In this document: positions 33,706 through 43,969 of the stretch, in pieces | How the letters are laid out: every line of letters starts with the position of its first letter | How positions within the stretch are numbered: position 1 is the stretch's first letter | From: Verrucomicrobiota bacterium | Lineage (GTDB): Bacteria; Verrucomicrobiota; Verrucomicrobiia; Limisphaerales; J093 | Direction of reading: 5' to 3' | Assembly (NCBI GenBank): GCA_016871715.1 | Contig: VHCO01000006.1 | Location: forward strand, 1 to 64,000 | Length of the DNA stretch: 64,000 bases | Translations under genes and position numbers: made by a program | Notes under the pieces: model-generated | Databases searched by the model: none | What the model saw: the letters and a program-made list of their open reading frames with translations, nothing else | What the model was told of the DNA's origin: nothing

Positions 33706-34407
33706 ATGCGCGCCCCACTTCGGCCCCTCACAGCCCCCCTCGCCCTCGCCGTCCTAGGTGCCCTGTGCCTTTCGGCTGCGGCGGCTGAACTCGAGGAGGG
33801 CTTCACCTCGATGTTCAACGGCAAGGACCTTACCGGTTGGGAGGGTAAACCTGGCTGGTGGTACGTCGAGGACGGTTGTATCACGTCGCAAAGCACGCTT
33901 GAGAAACCCTGTCCCACCGCCCATTACCTCATGTGGCGGGGCGGCAAACCGGGCGACTTCGATCTGCGCCTCGAATACCGGCTGGTCGGAGGGAACTCGG
34001 GCATCCAGTTCCGCAGCCGTGAGTTGCCGAACTGGGACACCTCAGGCTACCAGGCTGACATGGAAGACGGCACCCAATGGAGCGGTTGCCTCTTCGAGCA
34101 CGCGCGCGGTGGGGTCTCGATGCGCGGTCAGAACGTCGTGATTGACGCTGATGGCAAGAGACAGGTCACCGCCATGGGCGATCCCCAGGAACTGCTCAAG
34201 CATGTTAACCACCACGACTGGAATCGGTATCGCATTCTCGCCCGCGGCAGCGAGATCACCCTCGAAATCAATGGGGTCGTGATGTGTCAAGCCATTGATC
34301 GCCAGGCCGGTCTCGCCGCCAAAGATGGCGTCATTGCCCTCCAGATGCATCCCGGCCCCCCGATGAAAGTCCAGTTCCGCCATTTGCGAATCAAACAGCT
34401 CGAGTAG
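33706..34407 (+). CDS. DUF1080 (3-keto-disaccharide hydrolase-like) protein
   Basis: 233 residues from ATG 33706 (signal RAPLRPLTAPLALAVLGALC-LSAAAA); ATG 33679 adds nine residues. One concanavalin-like domain begins FTSMFNGKDLTGWEGKPGWW with family motifs YLMWRGGKPGDFDLRLEYRL, GNSGIQFRSRELPNWDTSGY, HDWNRYRILARGSEITLEIN and ends VQFRHLRIKQL. Members cleave or bind 3-keto-glycosides made by periplasmic Gfo/Idh/MocA dehydrogenases. Co-directional with the upstream lactonase (~140 bp). Confidence 0.9.
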   Translation: MRAPLRPLTAPLALAVLGALCLSAAAAELEEGFTSMFNGKDLTGWEGKPGWWYVEDGCITSQSTLEKPCPTAHYLMWRGGKPGDFDLRLEYRLVGGNSGIQFRSRELPNWDTSGYQADMEDGTQWSGCLFEHARGGVSMRGQNVVIDADGKRQVTAMGDPQELLKHVNHHDWNRYRILARGSEITLEINGVVMCQAIDRQAGLAAKDGVIALQMHPGPPMKVQFRHLRIKQLE

Positions 34408-34517
34408 TGGCCTGGCCGCGCCGGCTCAGCTTGTGCCGCCGTGCCAGTCAGCCGGCCCCGACCGCGCCGGATCCTGGTGTCACCCGTCCCGATCGGTGCT
34501 TCAGACCTCGGCACTCC

Positions 34518-34733
34518 GTGTCAACTATTATAACCCTGGCATATTAAGAGCACTCTTCACGGTCGACGCCGGGCGAGGACCGAATGCTGACCCCGACCAT
34601 GGATGACCCGGAATTGCGAGTGCCAGTGTGAGGCGGAGGAGCGGCGTGACGTGAGGTCGATGGCTCGTGTCAACAACTATGATCCCGGGGAAGAGCTTTT
34701 CTACGCGCTGTGTGTCAATTACTAAAACCCTGG
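34518..34733 (+). repeat. Three copies of a GTGTCAA-type 22-bp motif
   Basis: Copies start at 34518, 34667 and 34712, consensus GTGTCAAYWAYTAWRAYCCN ending GG. A related motif is at 18123. They are AT-rich islands in a 611-bp intergenic region (34408-35018) that otherwise holds only a short tandem GGGATACCGA duplication near 34845. Function unknown. Confidence 0.6.
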
Positions 34734-35018
34734 CGAAATAATGTGCTCAGGCGTCGAGTTAGGGGGAGGGCGAGCTGGCCGGCAGCCGAGACCGGACGGA
34801 GCCACGAGACGGGGAGTTGGCGAGATCGGGCGGATACAGGATACCGAGGGATACCGAGGGGCAGGGTGACAACCCACGACGAGATGACGAGGATCCTGGA
34901 CGAAGGGCGAAGTGGATGAAGGCTGAGGGGTTGAAAGAGTCCCCGGGCTATGGTTGGATCGGCGCCGGTGACCCGACTTGACGGATAACCACCAACGATA
35001 ACCACGGAAGCCAATCGT

Positions 35019-35822
35019 ATGACGACACGCTATGCAGCACGGCACCGGATGGCGCTGACGACCTGGGTCGCCGGCCTGACGATCGCCAGCGGTGCGCCGG
35101 AACTCCGCGCGGGCGACCCGCACCTTGGTGTCGGGGCCAAGCCGATGCCTGGGGCGGAGATGCTCCTGGACGGGACGCGGGCAATACTGGACGCCAAATG
35201 GACCTATTGGGAAGGGCCGCGATTGGCGGCGGCACTGCCGATCAAGTGGCAGATCGTGCCGGACCCAGTGGACGCGGGGGCAGTCGTATCGAGCTACGAC
35301 CCGGCGGCGGCGGGCGGCAAGTACGGGGCGGCGGACATTGTCACCAAGCAGGGGTATCGGGACTTCCGTTTGCATGTGGAGTTTCTGGTCATGCAGCCTG
35401 GGGGCAACAGCGGGGTGTATTTGCAGAACCGTTACGAGATTCAGGTGTTGGATGGCGACCGGACCAAGCACGGGATGGGAGCGGTGATCAACGAGACCGA
35501 ATCGCCGTACCAGGCTTATCACGGGGTGGGGAAATGGAACGCGTACGATGTCGTGTTTCGGGCGGCGCGCTTTCAGGAAGGCCAGCGGGTGGAGAAGGCG
35601 CGGTTGACGATGTACTTCAACGGCCAAAAGGTGCATCGGAACCAGGAGATCAGCCAAGTTTGGGGAGGGCCGAACAGCGGGATCGACGGCGGGAACAACG
35701 GCGGCAAAGGGATCACCGACACACCGGGCGGCCTCAAACTCCAGGCTGAGGGCCACGATGTTCGGTATCGCAACATCTGGATCAAGGCGATCAACTTAAC
35801 CGATCCAGACACGGACTTCTAA
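35019..35822 (+). CDS. DUF1080-type protein, divergent
   Basis: 267 residues with a signal-like N terminus (ALTTWVAGLTIASGAPELRA). The usual FNGKDLxGW opening is replaced by AEMLLDGTRAILDAKWTYWE, but the later family motifs are intact: YRDFRLHVEFLVMQPGGNSG, VYLQNRYEIQVLDGDR, GKWNAYDVVFRAARFQEGQR, LTMYFNGQKVHRNQEI and VRYRNIWIKAINL. Preceded by a 611-bp spacer and ending 14 bp from the convergent Tat-exported oxidoreductase, with which it probably works on keto-sugars. Confidence 0.85.
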   Translation: MTTRYAARHRMALTTWVAGLTIASGAPELRAGDPHLGVGAKPMPGAEMLLDGTRAILDAKWTYWEGPRLAAALPIKWQIVPDPVDAGAVVSSYDPAAAGGKYGAADIVTKQGYRDFRLHVEFLVMQPGGNSGVYLQNRYEIQVLDGDRTKHGMGAVINETESPYQAYHGVGKWNAYDVVFRAARFQEGQRVEKARLTMYFNGQKVHRNQEISQVWGGPNSGIDGGNNGGKGITDTPGGLKLQAEGHDVRYRNIWIKAINLTDPDTDF

Positions 35823-35836
35823 GAACGGTTCGGACC

Positions 35837-37186
35837 TCAGGTCCCCAACGTCCACCCAGCTCGATAGGAGCGCCGGATGATGGGCGCCGCTTCGGGGACG
35901 CCCTTGGCTTCGAGGCTGGCAGCGTCCCAGACAATCTTCTGGCCGGTCCGATAAGCCACATTGCCGAGGTGGTTGGCCTCGGTGAGGGCGCCGGCGTACT
36001 CGAAGTGGCACGTGGTGGGAGCGCCGGTCTTGCAGGCGTGCAGCCATTCCTGGTGATGCCCCAGGCTTTCGGGGATGAACGGTTCCGGGCGCGGGAAGTC
36101 CTTGAACTTCTCCTCGGGCAAGAGGACATGCTTGCCGTAGTCGGCCAGGAGCATGCCGCGGTTGCCGATAAAGAGCACGCCATTGCCCCAGGTGGGGATG
36201 CCGCCTTCGGTCCAGATCTTGGGTTTAAGCTCGCCTTGGTACCATGTGAGTTGGACGGCGGGTCGTGAGCCGCGCGGGCCGAACTCGTACGTGGCGGACA
36301 TGCTGGCCGGGGCGATCTCGGGGTGCGGCGGCGGTCCCTGAGCGACGACCGTGCGCGGGGCGTCGAGGTCCAGCGCCCAAAAGGGAAGGTCGTTCCAGTG
36401 GCTGCCCAAGTCGCTCATCGTGCCGCTGCCGAAGTCCCACCAGCGATACCACTTGGATCCCGGGAAATAGACCTCATGGAACGGTCGTTCAGGGGCGGGG
36501 CCGAGCCAAAGGTCCCAGTGCAACCCGGCCGGCACGGGTGTGGAGCCGGAGGGGCGCTCGGTGGCGAAGACAATGTCCTTGTTGCGCTGAGCGGCCTCGG
36601 CGCTCTGCCAACCCCAGGCACGCGACACCCACACGTGCACCTCACTCACGGCACCGATGGCGCCGCTCTGGATCAGTTCGACCACGCGCCGGTAATTCGA
36701 GCCGGCATGGATCTGGGTGCCCATTTGGGTTGCGACCTTGGCCCGGCGCGCGGCCTGGCGAATGACGCGCGCTTCCCAGGTCGAGTGGGTGAGGGGTTTC
36801 TCGCAGAAGACGTGTTTGCGCAGCTCGAGGGCGGGCAGGGTGGCGAAGGCGTGGGTGTGTTCGGCGGTGCTGACGACCACGGCATCGATGTCCTTGGCGT
36901 CGTCGTAGAGCTTGCGGAAATCGATGTACTTACGGGCGGAGGGATGCTTGGCGGCAGCGGCCTCGAGGTTGCGCGCGTTCACATCGCACAACGCAACGAT
37001 GTTCTCGGCGCTGACAGCAGCGAGGTTGCCACCGCCGCGGCCGCCGCAACCGATGATGGCCAGGTTCAGTTTGGCGTTGGGGGCGGCGGCCTCGAGGAGG
37101 GCGGGAGCCGCGCTGGCGGCGAGGCAGCCGGCCAAGAACTGGCGGCGGGAGAGCGAGAGGGTCGGGCCGGGGGCGGGCGTATTCAT
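35837..37186 (-). CDS. Tat-exported Gfo/Idh/MocA oxidoreductase
   Basis: 449 residues from ATG 37186, which gives the twin-arginine signal [23 protein letters not shown](P) site [16 protein letters not shown], then [20 protein letters not shown] and [20 protein letters not shown]; the C-terminal domain has [20 protein letters not shown] with the D--H pattern. Folded in the cytoplasm with cofactor and exported. This subfamily acts on sugars with DUF1080 hydrolases. Convergent with the DUF1080 gene at 35019. Confidence 0.93.
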   Translation of the reverse strand: MNTPAPGPTLSLSRRQFLAGCLAASAAPALLEAAAPNAKLNLAIIGCGGRGGGNLAAVSAENIVALCDVNARNLEAAAAKHPSARKYIDFRKLYDDAKDIDAVVVSTAEHTHAFATLPALELRKHVFCEKPLTHSTWEARVIRQAARRAKVATQMGTQIHAGSNYRRVVELIQSGAIGAVSEVHVWVSRAWGWQSAEAAQRNKDIVFATERPSGSTPVPAGLHWDLWLGPAPERPFHEVYFPGSKWYRWWDFGSGTMSDLGSHWNDLPFWALDLDAPRTVVAQGPPPHPEIAPASMSATYEFGPRGSRPAVQLTWYQGELKPKIWTEGGIPTWGNGVLFIGNRGMLLADYGKHVLLPEEKFKDFPRPEPFIPESLGHHQEWLHACKTGAPTTCHFEYAGALTEANHLGNVAYRTGQKIVWDAASLEAKGVPEAAPIIRRSYRAGWTLGT

Positions 37187-37366
37187 GGGCGCGAGCGTAA
37201 GGGGTGGCCAGCGCGGAGACAAGTGAGGAAGGGCTTGGTTCGCTTCGTTGTCCTTAGCGGACTTCACGCTGCGTGCGGGCCTCGAAGTGCTGGTGAGGGA
37301 TACCGACTCGTGGGCTGCGCCACGGCGGGATGGTCCGCCAGGGTTGGCGCAGCGCAGAGCCACGGC

Positions 37367-39310
37367 TTATGGGTTAGCGTCTCGTTGGCTTGAGGAACCT
37401 AGCCGCAGTTGGGCTTGTTGGGCCATCTGGGGAGCCAACTCATGGTCGGGCTCCCGTTGCCGGAGCGCCTCGAATTCTCGCCAGGCCTCGGCGTAGCGGT
37501 GGGCGTTCATGAGGGTGTTGCCGAGCGCCATGCGCAACCGGGCCGCGTGTGGCAGGAGCCGGACCGCTTGCTCGAATTGGGCCGCAGCAGCGTTGAAATC
37601 GCCGATCTCGTCGAAGAACCCGCCGTAATTGAAGCAGAGAGACCAATCCGCCGGGCGCTGGGCGATCGCCTCGCGGTAGGCTAGCTGGACCTTCTCGAAA
37701 TCTTGAGGGCCCAACGATTGGAGCCGATTGGTCAGGGCGGCCTCGGCTTGCGCCTGCCGTTGGGCGTGGTCCAGTTGGCTTGTGAAAGGCGGTCGTGCGG
37801 TCAGGCGCAACATGGCAGCGCGGGTGCCGAGTTCGTCCCAGGCCGTAAAGGCGAGGCGGCGCGCACACTCCGCGCGGGAGAGCCAGGGGACGCCGTTGGG
37901 TGCCGGGCGTGGCGGGCCCAGTGCCAGCGCTTCGGCCACCGCCGGCAAGAAGGTGCAGGCCAGCAGATAATCTCCCGCGAAGGTAAAGTGAACATGCTCG
38001 TGAAACAGACCGGCCCCGGGCACTCCGTGATCGCTGAGCGGGCTTTCGGCGAACGCCCGCTCGACCTCGACGAGCCTCACGTTGCCGGGGTCAGGAGCGG
38101 TGGCGACCTCACGGATGAGGGCATTGATGCGACGGTGGGCGCGCATGGCCAGGGCGTCCCAGTCGCGCGCGAGCCGGAACTGCTCGGCGGCGGCGTTGGT
38201 GTGTCCAAGGTCGGCGTGGCACCGGGCCAAGCGGAAATGGAGCTCGGCGTAGTGGTCATCCAGTTGGGCCGCCTGCTGGAAGTGATCGATGGCCAGGGCC
38301 AGTTGCCCTTGGTCTTGCGCGGTGACTCCTCGAGCGTATGCCGTCTCCCAGCGCGCCTGGTCTGCGGGGTCGAGGTTCGGACGATGCAGGGAAGCCAGGG
38401 GAGGGAAGTCCCTTAGGTTAACCGCCACGGTGGCCAGCAAGACCGGGATGCGCGCGCTGCGGGCAGCCCGAGCGATGTCGAGCAGATTCTCCCGAAAATG
38501 GGCGTAGACGCGGGCACGGCGCGGGTGGTCCGCGGCCATGTATTGGCGGCGGAAAAACTCAGGGGACTGTTCCCCAGGGGCGATGGGACTAACGGGCTTC
38601 GCGGCTCGGGTCGCTGCGAGCCACTGCGCGAGTTTGGCGCTCTTGAGACGGTCGGACCAACGGAGGAAGTCGAGCCAGGGTGGGGGCTGGAGGCCGGAGG
38701 CTTGGGGCGAATGCAGGCCGATGGCTTCGTTGTTGCCCAGATACACCAGGAACAGGTCCGGCTCGCGTTGGGCGCACTCGCGGGCGATAGGCAGGGCCAC
38801 GTGCGAGTTGATGCCCCACATGGCGGCGTTGACGATTTCAAAGCGACACTCGGGATACTGGTGTTCGAGTAACAAACCCAGGATACGGCTGAAGCCGAAC
38901 GCCGGTGCCGGCGTGCCTAACGCGGCTGAATCGCCCAAGACAAAGAGGCGCAGTGTGTTGTCCGGCTTCTGCAGGGGCAGGGCGAAGGGGTAGGGCTCGG
39001 TGGCTTTCCCACGGGGGAAGAAACGCCATGCATAGCGGCGGTTGTCGGTCCATTGGTCCGGGTCTTCTCGGCGGAGGAAGAAGGCCGTGGGGTAGCCGGA
39101 TCCGGCCCAACGGAGCGCGAGCTCTGCGGCGCACAGAAGCCCCAGTAGTGCGACCGTAGAGCCAGCGGCTAGAAGGGCTCGACGTCCCCACGGGTGCCGC
39201 CTCGCTCCCACGACCCGAGGTTGGGCCCCGGGGGCTATGGCGGCCGTGACCACGGTGGCGGATGCTCCGGTGCACTGCCGAGGCCGACCACTCTTTTTCC
39301 GCCGAGACAT
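37367..39310 (-). CDS. Membrane-anchored SGNH-hydrolase-like protein with TPR repeats
   Basis: 647 residues, one N-terminal membrane helix (about 45-64). An SGNH/GDSL domain follows: block I FVLGDSAALG with Ser128, block III VYLGNNEAIG, and a late H-E-H-V-H-F-T-F-A-G-D segment where the catalytic His is expected; the preceding Asp of the DxxH pair looks replaced by His-Glu. TPR helices lie in the middle (QGQLALAIDHFQQAAQLDDH) and at the C terminus (DFNAAAAQFEQAVRLLPHAA). Members modify glycans or lipids in the periplasm. Monocistronic. Confidence 0.75.
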   Translation of the reverse strand: MSRRKKSGRPRQCTGASATVVTAAIAPGAQPRVVGARRHPWGRRALLAAGSTVALLGLLCAAELALRWAGSGYPTAFFLRREDPDQWTDNRRYAWRFFPRGKATEPYPFALPLQKPDNTLRLFVLGDSAALGTPAPAFGFSRILGLLLEHQYPECRFEIVNAAMWGINSHVALPIARECAQREPDLFLVYLGNNEAIGLHSPQASGLQPPPWLDFLRWSDRLKSAKLAQWLAATRAAKPVSPIAPGEQSPEFFRRQYMAADHPRRARVYAHFRENLLDIARAARSARIPVLLATVAVNLRDFPPLASLHRPNLDPADQARWETAYARGVTAQDQGQLALAIDHFQQAAQLDDHYAELHFRLARCHADLGHTNAAAEQFRLARDWDALAMRAHRRINALIREVATAPDPGNVRLVEVERAFAESPLSDHGVPGAGLFHEHVHFTFAGDYLLACTFLPAVAEALALGPPRPAPNGVPWLSRAECARRLAFTAWDELGTRAAMLRLTARPPFTSQLDHAQRQAQAEAALTNRLQSLGPQDFEKVQLAYREAIAQRPADWSLCFNYGGFFDEIGDFNAAAAQFEQAVRLLPHAARLRMALGNTLMNAHRYAEAWREFEALRQREPDHELAPQMAQQAQLRLGSSSQRDANP

Positions 39311-39415
39311 ATTGGGTTTAGGATGGCCTCGCGCGCCGGCGCGGTAAAGCTACGACCTCGGTGTTCCGGCGCGGATGACCACGGTTCTGGCCCGGGTTAA
39401 TGGTGGCAGCAGGTG

Positions 39416-39451
39416 AGAAACAAAGAGGCCGGATGGGGTGCATCCGGCCTC
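39416..39451 (-). terminator. Rho-independent terminator of the 1435-residue protein gene
   Basis: Minus strand: GAGGCCGGAT, 7-nt loop, ATCCGGCCTC, a perfect 10-bp stem, then TTTGTTTCT. It begins 20 nt after the stop codon at 39472. Confidence 0.88.
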
Positions 39452-39471
39452 GTGCAGAATGGGCGATGAGC

Positions 39472-42400
39472 CTATTGGCGGCTGCGCCAGAACTTCATGG
39501 GGGCCGCGCTGGTCGCGGTCGTATACGGACTGGTGCCGGTCACGTCCGTCCAAGGACCGGTGACGCTGGTGGCGGACTGGAGCACGCCGGTGTACTCGAT
39601 GGTGACGTTAGCGCCCTCGCGTTTGATGCTCTGGATGGTGGGCTGGACGGGGGTGAACGTGCGTGCCCGATAGGCCTTGAGGCCTGAGGTGATGGAGCGG
39701 TCGTTGAGCAGGATCTTGTTGCCCGCGCCGTCGAAGGCGAACCACTCGAGGTTAGCTCCGCCGCCACCCTCGAACCAGACCAACCGGAGCGGATACACGC
39801 CCGGCTGCGCCACGTAGATCGGGAAGTACGTGTCCGCTGCGCCACGGCCGCCGTCGTACTCGCCCAAGATGGGGGTGTTGTCCGGGGTAATGTCCACCGT
39901 AATGTTCTCACCAGCCTCGAGGGCGGCGAGGATCTTGTCGCCGTCGGGACGCATCATCATGCCCGAGGGGATGTCGACGGCGCTGCCGCCCATGCCGATG
40001 GTCCAGGCGCCATCGCTACTGTCTGGGGTGCGGCTATTGACGATGATCGAGGCCGTGGCGCCCGCGTCTTTAGCGACTTGGTTCTTGCCGGTGAAGGTGC
40101 AAATGCCGCGGTAGATGAAAGCGACATTGCCCTTAACCGCGGCGGCATTTTGAATGACGAAGTCGCTGCCCGAGGTGCAGGCTTCCTTGGGGATGGCAAG
40201 GACGAGCTTGCCACTGATCGGGTAGGGCTTCGGCCCGAAGATACCGCCATAGTAGGTGCTGGCGTTGTGGTAGTAGTACGAGCCCGCGGCGGCCGAGGGC
40301 GGGTGGATGCGGACCGCGCCCATGTTTGCGGGTGGCCGTTCGGTGGCCGTGACACGGAACCCGTCGTCGCTATTGACCCCCATCATGTAGGCGCCGGCGG
40401 CGGGGAACTCGACGTAAGTGACGAGTTCACCCGCGATGTTATCCGTGACGCGGCCGGTGGTGACTCCCAGGCCTGGGATACCCGGGATGGGTTCGTCGGG
40501 TCGGCTGGGGTTGCTGGTGGTCTGGAAGCTGCCGATCTCGGTGTAGTTGCCGAGGGGCTGCATTTCCTGGTTCCAGTTAATCATGCCGGCGACCTGGAAA
40601 ATACCGCCCACGGCCCCGGTCAGGTCGGCAACGTTCGGTCCGACCAGTCCTGCCAACTCCTGTTCGGCGCGCGGGACGGTGTTGGGCAGTTCCGCGGTTG
40701 CCTTGTTGTTCGGGTCGACCTGGTAGATCCGGGCGTTGAAGCCAGGCTTCGCGGCATCCGCCGAGCCGATGGGAGACGCTACCGCGAGCGGAAGTGCCAC
40801 GGTGGTGGGCAGACCCTTGGGCACGGCGACGCCCAGCACCTCACCCCAGATGGGTGGCGAACCGTTGGCCGGATCGGCTGCGCTGGCCAGTTTCCAGGCC
40901 ACCGCGGCGTGATCCCCGCCGCCGCCTTCTTTCCAGAGGACTTCGGTGTAGTAGCGCTGGCCGGCTACGAGGCTGATCGGTTGAGAGATGTTCTCGCACG
41001 GGTTTCCTGAGGCACACGGCCGGTTGGCACTGCCGGTCCACTCGCGCGAGTTGGCCCACACCGGCTCGAACGCAACGCGCGCTTTGTTGGCGGCGCTGTC
41101 GTCGGTGCTCAACCAAAGCTCGGCGTTGTCATCGGCGGCGAGATAGAACACGTAGCTGCCGGTGGTCTTGGGCGTGATGAAGCCGCGGAGGCGGGCGCCG
41201 TAGTTGTCGCCGTAGCTCGGGCCTTCATAGCCGGGTGTGAGCCGGACTACGTTGGGATCGAGCGGATAGGTGGCAGCGCCGGTCAGGGCCGACACGGCCA
41301 CGCTGCCGCCTAATCCGGTCCAGATCTCCCAGGCCAGCACGCCGGGCAGGTAAATATGCGACCGGAACTGGCCGCTGTTGGCGGCCGGGTTCACTGGGTT
41401 GGGCGGGATGGCGATGTCCGTGACGCCCGCGCCCACGGTCACGGTGTAGCTGGTGTCTTCGGTCTGAGCGGTAGTGACGACCATGACCGTCGTGCTGTTA
41501 TGGACTCGAGCCCCGGTCACGGTGAGGCCAGCCACGGTGTAATTGGCCGCGGTTGCGGCGCCGGTGGCGCTGACCGGTTCCGAGAACACGACGTAGAAGC
41601 TCTTCAGGTCCGGACCCGGGGCGACGCGCACCAGGTCGGGCGGAGTGAGATCGATGTCCACCGTTAAGGTGGCCGGGTCGCTGTAGACAGTCTTGCCGGG
41701 CACCATCAAGGCGGCGCGGTACTTGGCGCCGTTGTCGGTGGCTTGTTTCACGGCGGGGGTGGTGTAACTGGCGGCGCGAGCGCCGGCGAGGTCTTGGAAG
41801 GTGGCCGAGCCCGGTGCGGCGCGTTGCCACTGGTAAGCCAGCGGCGCCGGCGTGCCGGTGGCCGCGACGGTGAAGCTGGCAGTCTTGTTCTCGGTGGTCG
41901 TGGCGTTAGCCGGCTGCTGGGTGATGTTGATGGTCGCCACGCCGGGGTCGGCGTAGGTGGCCAGGAACTCGCCCGGGATGGGCGTCAGGGAACCGGCTGG
42001 GGTCGTGTCGGTGTCTTTGCGCCAGGCGACCTGACAGTAGTCTCCGCCGGTGCCTTCTTTCATGAGGGCGAGGACAGCGTAACGTTGGCCTGCGGTCAGT
42101 TGGATGGCCCAGGAAGTCTGCAGGGGCCCGCCCGGTTCTTGGAACGCGTTGCAGCAGCCCGTCTCCTCGGCGATGGGCCAGTCCACGGCCGGATTGGGCG
42201 GCGTGGCGTCGGCGCTCAAGAAGAGCTGCGAGGCATCGTCGCTGCGGATGAAGAAGTAGTAAGCGGCGGTCTCTTTCGGGATGATGAAGCCCGACATTCG
42301 TGCCCCGTACTGTTCATGGGTGTCGTTGGGGAAGATCGTCCGCGTGTTAAAGGCGGACATGTAGCCGACTTCGTCGGGGGTGTTCGCCTGGTAACGGGCA

Positions 42401-43779
42401 TCGTTCTTGAGATCGTCGATGGTGCCGGGGGCGTTGGGAATGTTGCCCCAGTATTCGTGCTTGAGAAAACCGATGCTCAGGACGAAAGCGGTGAAGTCGA
42501 CCTTGGTGTCCGTGGCGATGACGTTGGCCACAAAGGCCAAATCGCGAACGCCGTTCACCGTGAGGGTGTAGACCTCGCCGACCGTCTGGACACTGGTGTT
42601 CAGCACCACCGTGGTCGGGGTGGGTTGGTTCCGCCCGGTGACCGTCAACCCTTTGTTGATGGCGAAGGTGGCCGTCGCGATGTTCACCGGTTCGGAGAAT
42701 GTCACCAGGACGCGGTCGAAAGTCTCAGCGGCACGCGCGGAGCTGATGGTGGGGACGACGGTGTCCTGGGTCACGGTCAGGGTGGCCTCGTCCGAGGTCC
42801 TGTTGCCCAGGGCGTTGGTGACTCGGGCTTTGAACTTGGCGTTGTTATCGCCGAAGCTCGCCGGGCTAAGGGTGAGCGTGCTCGCGGTGGCACCTGGGAC
42901 GTCGACGTTGTTCTTGAGCCATTGGAAGGTGAAGGGCGGCGTGCCGTCCGGGATCACGGCGAAGGTCACCGAGCCGTGCTCGGCCACGGTCTGGCTCGCC
43001 GGCTGCACCAGGATGGTCGGGGCAGTCGGGGCCGGGGCAGCCGTGGTGGTGATGCTCAGGTCATCGATGAAATTGCGTTCGTTGAGGCCGCCAGTGCGCG
43101 CGCCGATCGCGAACTGACCGTCGGTAATGGGCGTGTAACCAGCCAGGACCACGTTGTCGTGGATCACCTTACCTTTGATGTCCACGGTGAGCGTGCCGTT
43201 GGGCTTGAGCTCGATGTTCAGCGGAGTGAAGGTGTCGCTGAGCAGGTCTGGGAACCCCACCTTCTTGGAGGCGACGATCACGCCGTTGACCTTGACATCG
43301 ATGGCCGGGGCTTCGCCGCCGCCATTATCGTAGGTGTCAAAGCAGACGGTAATGCCAGGGTCGGTTCCCTCGGGGCCTTCCTCGCCGAAGGGCGCCGCCA
43401 TGATCGGGCCATTGCCAAAGTAGACCGACCAGCCATCGGCAGGGGTCGAGCTGCCACCACCGATGAGCGTCTTGAACGAGACTTTGAAGCTGCCGATGGT
43501 CGTGCCGGCGGGATCGAGCGGGTTGAGTACGATCGAGCCCATTTGGCTATTCTCAGCGAACGTCAGGGCCAAGTACGTGCCGAGGGCATCGCTCAGGATG
43601 GCCGGGTAGGGATCGTTGTTCGGGCGCACCCCGCCGAGGAGGGTGAACCCCGGTTGATTCGGGTTGCTGAAGTCGCTGGTGAAGGAGCCCGCCTGGGCGG
43701 CGGTCCCCATCAGCAGCATGCCCACGGCTGCAGTGCGCAGCCGACGGGTTATGGTTATGGTTGGTCTGGCGGTTTTCAT
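39472..43779 (-). CDS. Large secreted multidomain protein (lectin-like, Ig-like, PA14-like, PA domains)
   Basis: 1435 residues, signal peptide TRRLRTAAVGMLLMGTAAQA. About 30-245 is an L-type-lectin/laminin-G sandwich. Ig-like domains follow (QPASQTVAEHGSVTFAV ~265; QQPANATTTENKTASFTVAA ~630) with Big-like strands (VLVTFSEPVNIATATFAINK). There are PA14-type modules (GARMSGFIIPKETAAYYFFI, GARLRGFITPKTTGSYVFYL) with W-EGGGGDHAAVAW ends. Near 1190-1290 is a protease-associated-like domain (VKGNVAFIYRGICTFTGKNQ). The end (QSIKREGANVTIEYTGVLQS) is the usual surface-protein C-terminal module. Carbohydrate capture is likely. Confidence 0.82.
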   Translation of the reverse strand: MKTARPTITITRRLRTAAVGMLLMGTAAQAGSFTSDFSNPNQPGFTLLGGVRPNNDPYPAILSDALGTYLALTFAENSQMGSIVLNPLDPAGTTIGSFKVSFKTLIGGGSSTPADGWSVYFGNGPIMAAPFGEEGPEGTDPGITVCFDTYDNGGGEAPAIDVKVNGVIVASKKVGFPDLLSDTFTPLNIELKPNGTLTVDIKGKVIHDNVVLAGYTPITDGQFAIGARTGGLNERNFIDDLSITTTAAPAPTAPTILVQPASQTVAEHGSVTFAVIPDGTPPFTFQWLKNNVDVPGATASTLTLSPASFGDNNAKFKARVTNALGNRTSDEATLTVTQDTVVPTISSARAAETFDRVLVTFSEPVNIATATFAINKGLTVTGRNQPTPTTVVLNTSVQTVGEVYTLTVNGVRDLAFVANVIATDTKVDFTAFVLSIGFLKHEYWGNIPNAPGTIDDLKNDARYQANTPDEVGYMSAFNTRTIFPNDTHEQYGARMSGFIIPKETAAYYFFIRSDDASQLFLSADATPPNPAVDWPIAEETGCCNAFQEPGGPLQTSWAIQLTAGQRYAVLALMKEGTGGDYCQVAWRKDTDTTPAGSLTPIPGEFLATYADPGVATINITQQPANATTTENKTASFTVAATGTPAPLAYQWQRAAPGSATFQDLAGARAASYTTPAVKQATDNGAKYRAALMVPGKTVYSDPATLTVDIDLTPPDLVRVAPGPDLKSFYVVFSEPVSATGAATAANYTVAGLTVTGARVHNSTTVMVVTTAQTEDTSYTVTVGAGVTDIAIPPNPVNPAANSGQFRSHIYLPGVLAWEIWTGLGGSVAVSALTGAATYPLDPNVVRLTPGYEGPSYGDNYGARLRGFITPKTTGSYVFYLAADDNAELWLSTDDSAANKARVAFEPVWANSREWTGSANRPCASGNPCENISQPISLVAGQRYYTEVLWKEGGGGDHAAVAWKLASAADPANGSPPIWGEVLGVAVPKGLPTTVALPLAVASPIGSADAAKPGFNARIYQVDPNNKATAELPNTVPRAEQELAGLVGPNVADLTGAVGGIFQVAGMINWNQEMQPLGNYTEIGSFQTTSNPSRPDEPIPGIPGLGVTTGRVTDNIAGELVTYVEFPAAGAYMMGVNSDDGFRVTATERPPANMGAVRIHPPSAAAGSYYYHNASTYYGGIFGPKPYPISGKLVLAIPKEACTSGSDFVIQNAAAVKGNVAFIYRGICTFTGKNQVAKDAGATASIIVNSRTPDSSDGAWTIGMGGSAVDIPSGMMMRPDGDKILAALEAGENITVDITPDNTPILGEYDGGRGAADTYFPIYVAQPGVYPLRLVWFEGGGGANLEWFAFDGAGNKILLNDRSITSGLKAYRARTFTPVQPTIQSIKREGANVTIEYTGVLQSATSVTGPWTDVTGTSPYTTATSAAPMKFWRSRQ

Positions 43780-43969
43780 AAGAGCCTGTCGGGTAGACGT
43801 TGGGGTTGAACGACTCTAACCATTCAGTTCGGGCGATTGCGCGCGTAAGATTAGGGACCCTTGCGCTAGGCTGCAAGGGAAATCGCCCGAGCGGGAAATC
43901 GCCGCCCAAACCTGACCGGCACCCCGCCCTGCCCCTCGACCACTCGCGCGCTGGCCGGCGGCCACAGGG

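Noticed and set aside
39472-43779. Possible DGR target among large surface proteins
   Set aside because: The C terminus ends in the standard surface module and lacks the GGSW...GFR pattern or any match to the template repeat.
41743-43809. 688-codon open frame on the plus strand
   Set aside because: Antisense to the 1435-residue secreted protein, rich in Gly/Arg/Val with no domain; an artefact of high GC.
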